Source: Halotia wernerae (GTDB lineage: Bacteria; Cyanobacteriota; Cyanobacteriia; Cyanobacteriales; Nostocaceae). Taken from it: a stretch of 64,000 nt of DNA. The translations under genes were made by a program, and so were the position numbers. The notes beneath the pieces are model-generated. The model did no database searches. It saw nothing but the letters and a program-made list of their open reading frames with translations, and was not told the origin of the DNA. The DNA is taken from assembly GCA_034931985.1 (NCBI GenBank), contig JAYGHB010000013.1, positions 1 through 64,000 of the forward strand, read 5' to 3'. Numbering within the stretch: position 1 is the first letter of the stretch; each line of letters starts with the position of its first letter. This document shows positions 37,101 through 45,723 of the stretch, in pieces.

Positions 37101-37126
37101 GCTGAATCTAAAAATTACGTAAAGTC

Positions 37127-37146
37127 AAGCCTTTCTGGCTTTTTTA
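37127..37146 (+). terminator. Intrinsic terminator of the glycan locus
   Basis: A 5-base stem AAGCC/GGCTT with loop TTTCT is followed by TTTTATT. It sits 27 bases after the last glycosyltransferase stop. The stem is short but the T-run is good. Confidence 0.6.
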
Positions 37147-37306
37147 TTGGCATTAAGACAATAATATTATCAGCCTAATAGCTTCATAGTGCAAATGCTA
37201 GCGTAAAAATTACAAATTGTTACGGTTACCTTTGTATGGTTTATAGTGACATTGTTCCCGCTATTTAGACCAAAAATCGCCTTTTTTGTATTTTTTAGGA
37301 GCAACT

Positions 37307-38662
37307 ATGACTCGAAGGCTGCGTTCGGTAGGCCGTTTCGCGATCGCGATTGGCGTACTCTTGCTGATTGTTGTTATGCAAGTAGACATAACACCAGATT
37401 TAAGGCAAGGTTCAATCGCGTCTGCGGCGATTGGTTCTCAAGCCCCACCAAGTGATGCGAAATTGAGTTCTGCATACGGTTTATGGACACCTACTAAGTT
37501 TGATACATGTCCTAAATGGTTGCACGATCGTTACTGGGTATACGGACCAGATAACAAGGTGTATCCAACCTGGCATCCACCAACCGATAGAGATCCAAAT
37601 ACTGGCAAGACTTGTACCTATGGACACGAGCATGGAAGAGATCCAAACTCATCAAAACTCGTTTCATGGGGATTGCCTTTTGGGTATGTCAATGAGCAGC
37701 TTGCTCTAAGCGATCCAGGACACCCTCGTCATGAGGATCATGTTGGTCATAAAATTGAGTGGAAGAATGATGTAAGAGTAGGTTTACCTGGTGGAGGAAC
37801 AGGCCCATTGTGCCAAATACTCGTCAAACTTCATCAGGGTACTCATTCAGCAGATGCATTTACTAACAATATGCATGAGCTATTTTACTACGTCAATTGT
37901 GACGATGGTACAAAGATTAAATGGCAAGGAATGCATTTATTTGGTCCGGCTGGCCAAGTTAGTGGTGTCTGTGGAGACAACAAGATTCTCGGTTCCTTCA
38001 CTCCCACTACATCACCTACCTTAGATAATGAGAGCGCACGAATCATCCCTGATAAAGAGTGTCTGGACAATCTCGTTGCAAAAGTTAAGCAGGGGCAAAA
38101 CGCATCTTCTGAGTACTACAAAAATTACTTTGAGGATTGGACAGCAGGATTCATCCATGGACTTTACCGAACAAATGATGGTCAATTGCTAGACCATTGG
38201 GGACAAAGCGGATTTAACCGAAATTACTCTAAGCTCTTTAGCATAACTGCGGGTACTTATTTTAGAGTGTCAATACCAAGCCGTTACTTTGACCCGACAA
38301 AACCGAATAATTTGGGAAGGCGCATTGACATGTGTTCCATTCCTGAGATAGGCTCCCTGCAGGGCGACTGTATCTACGTTAACGATCAGCGCAAGGCGGG
38401 TCAACCAGTAACTTGGGACGATCCACGGTCTCCGTTTAATGGAAGTACTCGCGTCGCACATTTTGACTGGGTTACTGTCCGTAACAGTACAAGTAGGGAG
38501 AAGTGGTATAGTAACGCCATGGGAACCGTTATTAGATCTCAACCCGATGCTTCCAAGGGGATTACTATTGAGCAAACTATCTCCAAAACGCCTGATGCAA
38601 TGTATTACTTTGGTAATCGGGAAGGCAATTTTGATGATGACGGTGTACATGCCCCTAATTAA
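37307..38662 (+). CDS. Secreted protein of unknown function, His/Asp-rich motifs
   Basis: A 451-residue protein starting at ATG 37307, with TAGGAG about six bases upstream; a TTG at 37286 is less likely. Basic residues (TRRLRSVGR) and a hydrophobic helix at about 10-25 (FAIAIGVLLLIVVMQV) form a signal peptide or anchor. The mature part carries CPKWLHDRYWVYG near 65-77, TCTYGHEHGRDPN near 101-113, DPGHPRHEDHVGH near 136-148, LHQGTHSADAF near 175-185 and MHELFYYVNC near 189-198. Repeated His with Asp/Glu suggest a metal site, and about ten cysteines suggest disulfides. The family is not recognised, and it has its own spacer after the glycan terminator. Confidence 0.8.
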   Translation: MTRRLRSVGRFAIAIGVLLLIVVMQVDITPDLRQGSIASAAIGSQAPPSDAKLSSAYGLWTPTKFDTCPKWLHDRYWVYGPDNKVYPTWHPPTDRDPNTGKTCTYGHEHGRDPNSSKLVSWGLPFGYVNEQLALSDPGHPRHEDHVGHKIEWKNDVRVGLPGGGTGPLCQILVKLHQGTHSADAFTNNMHELFYYVNCDDGTKIKWQGMHLFGPAGQVSGVCGDNKILGSFTPTTSPTLDNESARIIPDKECLDNLVAKVKQGQNASSEYYKNYFEDWTAGFIHGLYRTNDGQLLDHWGQSGFNRNYSKLFSITAGTYFRVSIPSRYFDPTKPNNLGRRIDMCSIPEIGSLQGDCIYVNDQRKAGQPVTWDDPRSPFNGSTRVAHFDWVTVRNSTSREKWYSNAMGTVIRSQPDASKGITIEQTISKTPDAMYYFGNREGNFDDDGVHAPN

Positions 38663-39344
38663 AATTAGGCTTTGAGTAGTAACAGAACGGAATAGAAACT
38701 TAAGTTTCAAATCATATTCCTGTTCATGCCTTAATTTTTCACCATTGATACAGGAGAAAAATAAAAGTAGACTCACCTCCCATTGAGATTTATGCATTCG
38801 CACTGCTGACTTCATATCATGTCCGTTCTGCAAGTCTATAAAATTATCAGCCTGTATAGACAAGCTTGCTAGCCTGCGGTATCGATTTTAGGCGTTATTC
38901 AATGGTAGCTGCCTAAAAACATCTAAGTTTAGCCGCAGACTATCTGTGGATTCGCTTTTAGGAATTCTTAAATAGTACTCTGTTTACAGTCTAACGAAAT
39001 TATGAGAATGTAGTCGGACATGACAAGCTAAAGTGCATTAAGAAAGCATAAATATTTGGGTTCTTGCGTTGGTTTTATGGTGGAGCATTAAAATCGCAGT
39101 TTTATAGAAAGGCTGAAAAACTTAAAACCCAGTCACAGCCATAAATACAGCCTATCTTTAGGTTTTATTTATTATTCTGTTCCATAAAATGAACTGAAGA
39201 GCCAATATTTGTAGTAGTTGTAGACTGTTGACTTTTAGTGAGCAACGGTCTACTTCATTTAATGTACAATTTCCTTAGCTTAACAGCCTATTATAAAAGC
39301 GTTAGTTCTGTGAGTTTCAGCCTATAGAGGAATGAATTGATTCT
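38663..39344. other. Gene-free spacer with palindromes
   Basis: About 680 bases without a credible gene. It holds a 14-base palindrome GAAACTTAAGTTTC at 38695-38708 and a near-perfect 11-base stem-loop at 39220-39253. A minus-strand open frame of 197 codons (38270-38863) extends into it, but is mostly antisense to the secreted-protein gene. Confidence 0.6.
39220..39253. other. Stem-loop in spacer
   Basis: GTAGACTGTTG pairs with CAACGGTCTAC, with one G-T pair, around a 12-base loop. A weak T-rich stretch (TTCATTT) follows, so termination of the upstream gene is possible but not convincing. Confidence 0.4.
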
Positions 39345-39920
39345 GTGAAGCAATTTTTTCACCTAATCAAAAAATATTGGATTTTCGCTTTTGCAGGTTT
39401 TATCATCATCTTAGTGCTGATAATTCCCTTACGTTTGGCAATAGCATACACTCACGCACCTCAACCCCAAGCTTTTTTTACTTTAGGTGGTGAGCCAGCT
39501 AGAGAGCAATTTACAGCCGAACTAGCCCAATGGTATCCATCTCTGGAAATTTGGGTGTCTTCTCCCCCAGTTCCTGAAAAAACACGTAAAACTTTTCAAG
39601 CCGTAAATATTCCCAATACACAATTACATATTGATACTCGTGCTGTCGATACTGTAACCAACTTCACCTCTCTGGTGTCTGACTTTAAAAAACGACAGTT
39701 TCAACATCTTTACCTGATTACTTCCGATTTTCATCTGCCTAGAGCTAAAGCGATCGCTACTCTTGTTCTAGGTAGCCAAGGTATCACCTTCACTCCACTT
39801 TCTGTGCCATCAGACCGACCAAAAGAACCCACGCTGCAAATAATTCGTGATATTGCTCGCTCCCTAATTTGGATTTTTACAGGTCGTACAGGTGCGAGTT
39901 TTAATCCGAATGTTGATTGA
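39345..39920 (+). CDS. YdcF/SanA-like DUF218 protein
   Basis: A 191-residue membrane-anchored protein of the DUF218 (YdcF/ElyC/SanA) group, linked in other bacteria to envelope integrity. One membrane helix is at about 13-33 (FAFAGFIIILVLIIPLRLAI). Family landmarks are FFTLGGEPAREQF near 44-56, SPPVPEKT near 73-80, DTVTNFTSLVSDFKK near 103-117, and ITSDFHLPRAKAI near 125-137, which holds the most conserved SDFHxxRA text. The start is GTG 39345; an ATG at 39332 is out of frame. The next gene begins at or just past its stop, so it is probably coupled with the WcaF-like acetyltransferase. Confidence 0.85.
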   Translation: MKQFFHLIKKYWIFAFAGFIIILVLIIPLRLAIAYTHAPQPQAFFTLGGEPAREQFTAELAQWYPSLEIWVSSPPVPEKTRKTFQAVNIPNTQLHIDTRAVDTVTNFTSLVSDFKKRQFQHLYLITSDFHLPRAKAIATLVLGSQGITFTPLSVPSDRPKEPTLQIIRDIARSLIWIFTGRTGASFNPNVD

Positions 39921-39928
39921 CGATAAAT

Positions 39929-40468
39929 ATGCGTTTAGATAACTACACTTTAAGTACTTATACCCCAGGCGCACCATACTGGAAGCAACTTCTTTGGTAT
40001 TTTGTAGGGTCGCCCTTGGTTGAGAGTTACTGGCTTCCTATATCAGCCTTAAAGGTTTGGGTACTCCGGTGCTTTGGAGCGCAAATTGGTCAAGGTGTCC
40101 GTATCAAATCAGGAGTAAGAGTAAAGTTTCCTTGGCGGTTAAGTGTTGGTGACTTTGTCTGGCTGGGAGAAGATACATGGATTGATAACCTAGCTTCTGT
40201 CACCATAGAAAGTCATGTTTGCCTATCTCAAGGTGTCTATCTATGTACTGGTAATCATGATTGGAATCATCCCGATTTTCAACTGATTCCTGCACCAATT
40301 CATATTCAAGAGAGTAGTTGGATTGCAGCCAAGTCAATAATTGGGCCAGGAGTCACTGTTGGTAAGGGTGCAGTACTAACTTTAGGTGGAGTTACTGGGC
40401 GCTCTTTAGAGCCGATGATCATTTATGCAGGTAATCCAGCCCAACCCATCAAACAACGAAAACTTTGA
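39929..40468 (+). CDS. WcaF-like colanic-acid-type acetyltransferase
   Basis: O-acetyltransferase of the left-handed beta-helix family, likely to decorate the exopolysaccharide. The 179-residue protein has the WcaF opening SPLVESYWLPISALKVWVLR near 28-47, hexapeptide repeats IGQGVRIKSGV, VGDFVWLGEDTWIDN and VTIESHVCLSQGV, then CTGNHDWNHPDFQ near 107-119 with the catalytic His, and GAVLTLGGVTG near the end. A TTG at 39917 would overlap the previous stop; ATG 39929 is preferred. It continues the surface-glycan theme beyond the main locus. Confidence 0.9.
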   Translation: MRLDNYTLSTYTPGAPYWKQLLWYFVGSPLVESYWLPISALKVWVLRCFGAQIGQGVRIKSGVRVKFPWRLSVGDFVWLGEDTWIDNLASVTIESHVCLSQGVYLCTGNHDWNHPDFQLIPAPIHIQESSWIAAKSIIGPGVTVGKGAVLTLGGVTGRSLEPMIIYAGNPAQPIKQRKL

Positions 40469-40607
40469 TTTTGATCAAACATGGTATGGATTTTGCGATC
40501 GCATCGGCTGTTGCAGAACAAGGCGTTTAAAGCACACTTTTGATTTGCGCCTTTGCTTGAGAAAATAATCGTGTATACGACAAGCCTTATAATCAAAATA
40601 TTTTCAA

Positions 40608-41534
40608 ATGACTGAATTTTTCTCTACTTACGGTTCTCTGATTGTCTCAATGGTATTGGGGGCGCTATTAGGACTATCACTTTACTTACCTCTGATGACT
40701 GGGCAATTATCCTTAGCAAGTCCTGGTTTTTATGCTTTAGGTGGATATATTGCAGCAATTTTATCTACAAAAATTTTTATATCTAGTCATAGTTTATATC
40801 CCATTCCATTATTGTTATTGGAGATGTTAGTTGCTGGTATAATTTCAGGTTTATTGGGCGCAGCAGTGGGAATTCCGGCGTTGCGATTGCGAGGAATTTA
40901 CTTAGCGATCGCTACTATCGCTTTTGTAGAAATCCTGCGAGTCGTGTCTTTAAATTTAGAAATTACAGGCGGCGCTGTGGGAATTTTTGGCATTCCTCAA
41001 CCCTTTGCAACTCAAATTGAATATTTGTGGATTGCTTTACCATTACTATTAGTGAGTATGGTGGTGTTTTATCGTTTGGAACGTATTCGCGTAGGTAGAG
41101 CATTTATCGCTATCCGCGAAGATGAATTAGCAGCAGGAGCAATGGGCATTAACTCCACTTACTACAAAGTTTTAGCATTTACTCTAGGAGCAATTCTTGC
41201 AGGGGTTGTAGGTGCTATTAGCGCCCATTTCCTCAATACCTGGAATGCTCGTCAAGGCACTTTTGATGCTAGTATTATCTACTTAACTTTTGTATTAATT
41301 GGTGGTTCAAGAACTTTTTTAGGTTCTGTAGTGGGTGGTATGGTATTTACAGCCTTACCTGAAATTTTGCGAGGACTAGCTGACACAGGTGGTTTACCCG
41401 ATTGGCTAGCACAAGTTTTACGCGATGGGAGATTAATTATTTTTGGCTTACTTATTGTTGTAGGAACAATCTTTTTTCCTCAAGGTTTGGTGACTCCAGA
41501 TATTTTTAAAATAGGTAAGTTTAGAAATAAATAA
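40608..41534 (+). CDS. Branched-chain/neutral amino acid ABC permease (LivM-like)
   Basis: Inner-membrane permease of a LivHMGF-type amino acid importer (in Anabaena these are the Nat systems). The 308-residue product has about nine to ten membrane segments. It carries GQLSLASPGFYALGGYIAA near 31-49 and RLRGIYLAIATIAFVEILR near 92-110. The coupling region REDELAAGAMGINSTYYKVL near 173-192 is the contact with the ATPase. The LivG-like gene follows after 27 bases. No binding protein, LivH or LivF partner is in the window, so the rest of the transporter must be elsewhere. Confidence 0.9.
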   Translation: MTEFFSTYGSLIVSMVLGALLGLSLYLPLMTGQLSLASPGFYALGGYIAAILSTKIFISSHSLYPIPLLLLEMLVAGIISGLLGAAVGIPALRLRGIYLAIATIAFVEILRVVSLNLEITGGAVGIFGIPQPFATQIEYLWIALPLLLVSMVVFYRLERIRVGRAFIAIREDELAAGAMGINSTYYKVLAFTLGAILAGVVGAISAHFLNTWNARQGTFDASIIYLTFVLIGGSRTFLGSVVGGMVFTALPEILRGLADTGGLPDWLAQVLRDGRLIIFGLLIVVGTIFFPQGLVTPDIFKIGKFRNK

Positions 41535-41561
41535 AGCAGTATAATATCCAACTTATCAATA

Positions 41562-42353
41562 ATGTCGTATAGTAATTCAACAAATAGCAGCAATATAGCC
41601 TTAGAAGTAAAATCTCTGACTCGCCGCTTCGGGGGTCTGGTAGCGGTGAATAATGTATCTTTTACAGTTAATAAACATGAGATTTTTGGATTGATTGGCC
41701 CTAATGGTGCTGGCAAAACAACACTATTTAATTTGATTACAGCCTTAATACCAGCTTCTAGTGGAGAATTGTGTTATGAAGGTACAACAATTTCTCAATT
41801 GCGTCCCCATCAAATTGCAAGATTGGGTATTGCTCGGACATTTCAAAATATCCGTTTGTTTGGGGAATTATCAGGATTAGAAAATATCATAATTGCTCGG
41901 CATTTACATACTAAAAGTAACATGATTACAGGAGTTTTGGGATTACCACCTGCTCCTAAAGAAGAATATAAAAGCAGACAGAAAGCTTTAGAATTATTAG
42001 ATTTGGTAGGTTTAAGCGATCGCGCCTCAGAAAAAGCCAAAAACTTCGCTTATGGTGATCAACGTCGCTTAGAAATTGCTCGCGCCCTAGCCCTAGAACC
42101 GCAAATCCTCCTTCTCGATGAACCCGCTGCTGGGATGAATCCCAGTGAAAAGCAATATCTGAGTAAATTTATTCGCAATCTCCGCGATCGCTTCAACTTG
42201 ACAATCATTCTGATTGAACATCATGTTCCTTTAGTCATGGGCTTATGCGATCGCATTGCTGTTTTAGATTTTGGACAATTAATTGCCTTGGGTGAACCAT
42301 CTGTGGTGAGAAACGATCCGGCTGTGATTGAAGCTTATTTGGGAAATGAGTGA
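41562..42353 (+). CDS. Branched-chain/neutral amino acid ABC ATPase (LivG-like)
   Basis: Energises the LivM-like permease encoded directly upstream. The 263-residue protein has Walker A GPNGAGKTT near 46-54, the Q-loop in ARTFQNIRLFGEL near 92-104, the LivG-type signature FAYGDQRRLEIARAL near 161-175, Walker B ILLLDEPAAGMNP near 180-192, and the switch histidine in ILIEHH near 214-219. The C-terminal GEPSVVRNDPAVIEAYLG is the typical LivG tail. It acts at the cytoplasmic face of the membrane. Confidence 0.94.
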   Translation: MSYSNSTNSSNIALEVKSLTRRFGGLVAVNNVSFTVNKHEIFGLIGPNGAGKTTLFNLITALIPASSGELCYEGTTISQLRPHQIARLGIARTFQNIRLFGELSGLENIIIARHLHTKSNMITGVLGLPPAPKEEYKSRQKALELLDLVGLSDRASEKAKNFAYGDQRRLEIARALALEPQILLLDEPAAGMNPSEKQYLSKFIRNLRDRFNLTIILIEHHVPLVMGLCDRIAVLDFGQLIALGEPSVVRNDPAVIEAYLGNE

Positions 42354-42514
42354 GGTAGTTTAATTTTTGGAGTTCCCTGATATCAAAAATGGGAGTTATT
42401 AAAGGTTAGAGTATTCATACTAAAGAGTTAAGGCTAATTCATCCTATTGGCTATAGACTGATTTATGATTTAGCTGCTTAGATTGATATTAGCAAGTATT
42501 TAAGGCAAAAAAAT

Positions 42515-42691
42515 ATGAATCAAACATTATTAACAATTTTGATTTTTGGGTTATTACTATTGTTTATCGTCTCTCCCTTCGCTGCTTTTGCAGGTTTAAT
42601 GCTCATGTTGTTAATTGCAGCCTTTTTATTTTTAATAGCAAATGTGTTTCAAGCAATTATTGGTGGTGACATTAATCCGAAAGAGCCATGA
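42515..42691 (+). CDS. Small hydrophobic membrane protein
   Basis: A 58-residue protein. Two hydrophobic segments, about residues 4-24 (LLTILIFGLLLLFIVSPFAAF) split only by a proline turn from 26-48, are followed by a short polar tail GGDINPKEP. The start ATG follows an A-rich stretch with AAGGCAAAA, a weak ribosome site. The family is not recognised. It lies between the LivG-like gene and the S4-domain gene on the same strand. Confidence 0.5.
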   Translation: MNQTLLTILIFGLLLLFIVSPFAAFAGLMLMLLIAAFLFLIANVFQAIIGGDINPKEP

Positions 42692-42730
42692 AAGCAGTAA
42701 AAATTGATACCATCATAAAATTAAGTTGTG

Positions 42731-42955
42731 ATGCAGCGGAAATTACTTTCGACAAGTGACAACATGATTAAACTTGACCAGTTTTTAAAGTTAGTGGGTA
42801 TAGCCTCAACTGGAGGACAAGCTAAACTGATGATTATTGATGGTAATGTCAAAGTCAATGATACAGTTGAAACCCGACGAGGACGGAAATTAGTATCAGG
42901 CGATCAAGTAACAGTAGAAGGGCAAATTTTCGAGGTTGGAGAGGTAATACAGTAA
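42731..42955 (+). CDS. S4-domain RNA-binding protein (YbcJ/RlbA-like)
   Basis: A 74-residue single-domain S4 protein. The S4 core is IKLDQFLKLVGIASTGGQAK followed by IIDGNVKVNDTVETRRGRKL, with basic residues that contact structured RNA, and a C-terminal beta strand (GDQVTVEGQIFEVG). A GTG codon precedes ATG 42731, and ATG 42764 inside would give 63 residues. The N-terminal limit is therefore uncertain. Family members bind rRNA or other RNA; no partner is shown here. Confidence 0.85.
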   Translation: MQRKLLSTSDNMIKLDQFLKLVGIASTGGQAKLMIIDGNVKVNDTVETRRGRKLVSGDQVTVEGQIFEVGEVIQ

Positions 42956-43329
42956 AGCGATCGCGGAAGTACTTAAGTAGTTATACACGCTATATATTAA
43001 GTAAGTTGGCGTAACGCATTCCCAAATCAGGTTTGTCATTTTTGGGAACACAACCATTTATTAAGCTGATACCTTTATTTTTGGCTTAGGTAGTTTTATC
43101 CTGTCTTTACCTAATCTTCAATTTATCAATTAGTAATTACAGCTAGGATGTATTCAGTAAAGTGGTATTTCATCTTATAAAAATACATGTAAAAATAAAA
43201 TTTACATAACATTTGTCATCTTATAGCTATTAAGCTAGGGGCTAATATTGCGTTGTTGTATTACTTGAGATTACTAGTGTCCAATTTAAGTAGTTTGAAT
43301 GATCAGCAAAAATTGGAGATCAAAATAAG
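42956..43329. other. Gene-free spacer
   Basis: About 370 A+T-rich bases between the S4 gene and the protease-like gene. It starts with an overlapping HIP1-like site. No hairpin, repeat or reading frame of note was seen; it presumably carries the promoter of the protease-like gene. Confidence 0.5.
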
Positions 43330-43905
43330 ATGAAGAGTGCTTGGAAGCGTTGGATAAAAATTAGTAATTTAGCTGTGATAACGGCAATACCAACGTTGCT
43401 ATCTTTAGCATTTCTTCATAGCGCAAAGGCTGAAGATCCAGGAACATGTTTTATGATTACCTCCGCTGGAAGAATTGTGAGATTGACAAAACTTTGCAGC
43501 AAAACAAAAGCACCTTTAGATTCAGCATCTTCAGACAACAGAGTTTTTCGGGTTCCAATCAAACGCCGCCTTGGTGGAACTCCCATAATTGATGTCACTT
43601 TCAATGACAAACAAATTTTTGAGATGATTGTGGATACAGGCGCTAGTGGTACTTTGATTACTCTTGGTATGGCGAGTACACTCAAACTCGAAGCCACAGG
43701 TATTATGAAGGCTCAAATAGCAGATGGTAGCCAAGTACAGTTTCCCACCAGTAAAGTCAACTCTATTGCTGTAGGTGGAGTTGTAGCTAATAATATTGAA
43801 GTGGCGATCGCTCCGAAAGCAGGTATTGGGTTACTAGGTCACGATTTCTTTGGTAACTACAATCTGACAATTTTAGAACAAGAAGTGGAATTTCATCCCC
43901 GCTAA
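43330..43905 (+). CDS. Secreted/periplasmic retropepsin-like aspartic protease (clan AA)
   Basis: A 191-residue protein. The N-terminal basic stretch and hydrophobic helix (about 15-34, ending near HSAKAE) is a signal peptide. The core shows MIVDTGASGTLITLGMAST near 98-116, with the Asp-Thr-Gly active-site triplet. A second conserved glycine loop GIGLLGHDFFGNYNL lies near 169-183. Only one Asp-Thr-Gly is present, so the enzyme should work as a homodimer, as in retropepsins. Substrate unknown. The tandem repeat tract begins 28 bases after the stop. Confidence 0.88.
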   Translation: MKSAWKRWIKISNLAVITAIPTLLSLAFLHSAKAEDPGTCFMITSAGRIVRLTKLCSKTKAPLDSASSDNRVFRVPIKRRLGGTPIIDVTFNDKQIFEMIVDTGASGTLITLGMASTLKLEATGIMKAQIADGSQVQFPTSKVNSIAVGGVVANNIEVAIAPKAGIGLLGHDFFGNYNLTILEQEVEFHPR

Positions 43906-43933
43906 TATCGTTAAAGTTGATACATTTAGGCAA

Positions 43934-44036
43934 GCAGGGGGAGCAGGGGAAGTAGGGGAAGTAGGAGAAGCAGGGGAAGCAGGGGAAGCAGGGGAAGCAG
44001 GGGAAGCAGGGGAAGCAGGGGAAGTAGGGAGCAGGA
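43934..44036. repeat. 9-base tandem repeat (GCAGGGGAA)n
   Basis: About eleven copies of a 9-base unit. Six central copies (43970-44023) are identical, and edge copies read GTAGGGGAA or GTAGGAGAA. On the minus strand it gives a false Ser-Pro-Ala repeat frame. The tract separates two convergent genes. Confidence 0.9.
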
Positions 44037-44049
44037 AAGAAGAATAATC

Positions 44050-44077
44050 AATGCCCAATGCCCAATGTCCAATGCCC
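44050..44077. repeat. 7-base tandem repeat (AATGCCC)4
   Basis: Four consecutive heptamers, one with a T in place of C, directly next to the stop codon of the sterol desaturase/SDR gene. This belongs to the heptanucleotide-repeat class seen at the window start. Confidence 0.8.
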
Positions 44078-45339
44078 TATTCCTTTTTATTTTTATTTTT
44101 AGCTGTTTTAGTAAAAATTCGGTAGTATAACCAGGTACTTGTTTCCTTCAAGGGAAACAGCAGATATGTGAGAGGATTGATCGTCACAATAATATTGCGG
44201 TAATCCCTTCGTGCTAAAAACAGAATGGCACGAGCCACCTGCGGTGCTGACATCACTCCATAGGGGTTTAGTTGGCTTTTAAACGGGCCGAGGATTAACT
44301 TGCGAATTATACAATCTCCATCCAACCGCTTCAGAGTCACAATATTCCCTAATGTCCGTTTACTGAGTTCGTAAAGCGGACTGAGAGCTGGGGACACCTC
44401 AGCCTCAGAAGTATTTACCCAGATTTCTTTAGTTGCCTTTGCTTGTGGCCCCGTTACAGTAGTCAAAAATATATCTATTAACCGTAATGCCGAAAAAGCA
44501 TTAACCTCATAAGAAGAATTAATAGCCTGGGGTGTGCGGTTATCGTAAACATTAACTCCGTGGTTAATTATCAAAATATCAACTTTCTCTAAACTATCCT
44601 TTAGTTCAGCTTCATTACCCAATTGCCAAGAAACCACTTTCAACTCATTGTGTGTTGCTAATTTTTCTGGGTTAGTGGTTAAGGCAACTACTTTAACATT
44701 GTGCTTGAGTAGTTCAGCTGTTAATGCTTGTCCCAGAGCGCCTGACGCTCCAGTTAAAGCTACGGTTTTACCCTTGAGTGAAAGTCCTGTACCAAGTATT
44801 TTATCCACGAGGGGAAAGACACCACTGTAATAAGCGTTGACATCATCAAAATGATGTCGCCAATGGTAAGACCGATTCACCCGCCAAACGGATGGAATTG
44901 TCTGTAAAGGGCCTGGTAAATGGTTGTAGTCTGTATCAATTTTACCCTGGAAATATCGCACAGACGCACCCAATAAGAAAGTACAAGCATAGACTACTCC
45001 CAGCCATAACCCCATTTGGGGGACAACTAAGGCAATGATCGTTAAGACTACTAATAAAAGAACCGACTCTAAAATATCGTGGTAAAGCTGGGAATCTTGG
45101 TAAGCTTTGAGGGAAACTACTGATAAATCTCGGCGATATGCTATGTGGTGTTTATTATGCCATTTAGCCAGCCAACTGACTTGGTGACACAAAGCATGGT
45201 AACTATCTCTAAATACCTCCGCCAGTAACACAGAGAAGAACGCCCAAATCGTAAACTGCAAGCAGGTATTGACCAGAACCCAATCAATTTGTAACCTAGC
45301 CTCAATACCAGTCAAACTTTGAGCTAATGTTTTTATCAT
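44077..45339 (-). CDS. Fused sterol desaturase-like hydroxylase and short-chain dehydrogenase
   Basis: Two enzymes in one chain. The N-terminal half (about 30-165) is a membrane di-iron hydroxylase of the fatty-acid hydroxylase family, with histidine motifs HALCH, HNKHH and HWRHH and several membrane helices. The C-terminal half is an SDR dehydrogenase with TGASGALG near 181-188 and the YELSK catalytic pair near 317-321. The substrate is probably a lipid or carotenoid-like hydrophobic molecule; it cannot be read. The frame reaches TTG 45369, but ATG 45339 (420 residues) fits the family better. The C-terminus is Lys-rich. Confidence 0.88.
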   Translation of the reverse strand: MIKTLAQSLTGIEARLQIDWVLVNTCLQFTIWAFFSVLLAEVFRDSYHALCHQVSWLAKWHNKHHIAYRRDLSVVSLKAYQDSQLYHDILESVLLLVVLTIIALVVPQMGLWLGVVYACTFLLGASVRYFQGKIDTDYNHLPGPLQTIPSVWRVNRSYHWRHHFDDVNAYYSGVFPLVDKILGTGLSLKGKTVALTGASGALGQALTAELLKHNVKVVALTTNPEKLATHNELKVVSWQLGNEAELKDSLEKVDILIINHGVNVYDNRTPQAINSSYEVNAFSALRLIDIFLTTVTGPQAKATKEIWVNTSEAEVSPALSPLYELSKRTLGNIVTLKRLDGDCIIRKLILGPFKSQLNPYGVMSAPQVARAILFLARRDYRNIIVTINPLTYLLFPLKETSTWLYYRIFTKTAKNKNKKE

Positions 45340-45723
45340 ATTTTTCTGGATACCACTTTTCTTAACCAATCTTTATATTCCACCAAGAATGGATTAAGGT
45401 CGAGCTACAGAGCAAAATATTATTTTAGAGTTGAGTGCGCGTCTACATACATAAGTGTCCTCCCCTAGGATTCAGCAATTCCACAAAAAAAATTAATAAA
45501 AATTTCCCTACCATTAATGCTAAAAATATGCTGTTGTTTTCAAAGCGATCGCTCACATCTATAGAGCTTGTAGCTACTGTTAGTTAAAAAGAATTGCAAC
45601 AAATAAGCTAAATTTTGAAGGCTACAGAGATATATAATCCTTACTGCGTAAGACTTTGATACATTTAATTGATGTAATGGGTTTTACATTAGAAGTCATA
45701 GAACTCGCAGTAAGAAATTCTCT
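45340..45723. promoter_or_regulatory. Divergent promoter region with nested inverted repeats
   Basis: The spacer between the divergent hydroxylase/SDR and CDF genes. CTTACTGCG (45640-45648) pairs with CGCAGTAAG (45705-45713), and also lies inside the small palindrome CTTAC-TGC-GTAAG (45640-45652). AAGTCATAGA (45693-45702) pairs with TCTATGACTT (45721-45730), whose arm covers the CDF start codon at 45724. These may form competing RNA stems or an operator. Confidence 0.5.

Noticed and set aside
37207..37250. Promoter before the secreted-protein gene (TATAGT at 37242)
   Set aside because: The -10-like hexamer has no convincing -35 at proper spacing, so it is not listed as a feature.
38270..38863. 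197-codon minus-strand frame
   Set aside because: Mostly antisense to the 3' part of the secreted-protein gene and shows no family-like text.
43873..44058. Minus-strand frame encoding Ser-Pro-Ala repeats
   Set aside because: It is a translation of the 9-base tandem repeat, not a protein gene.
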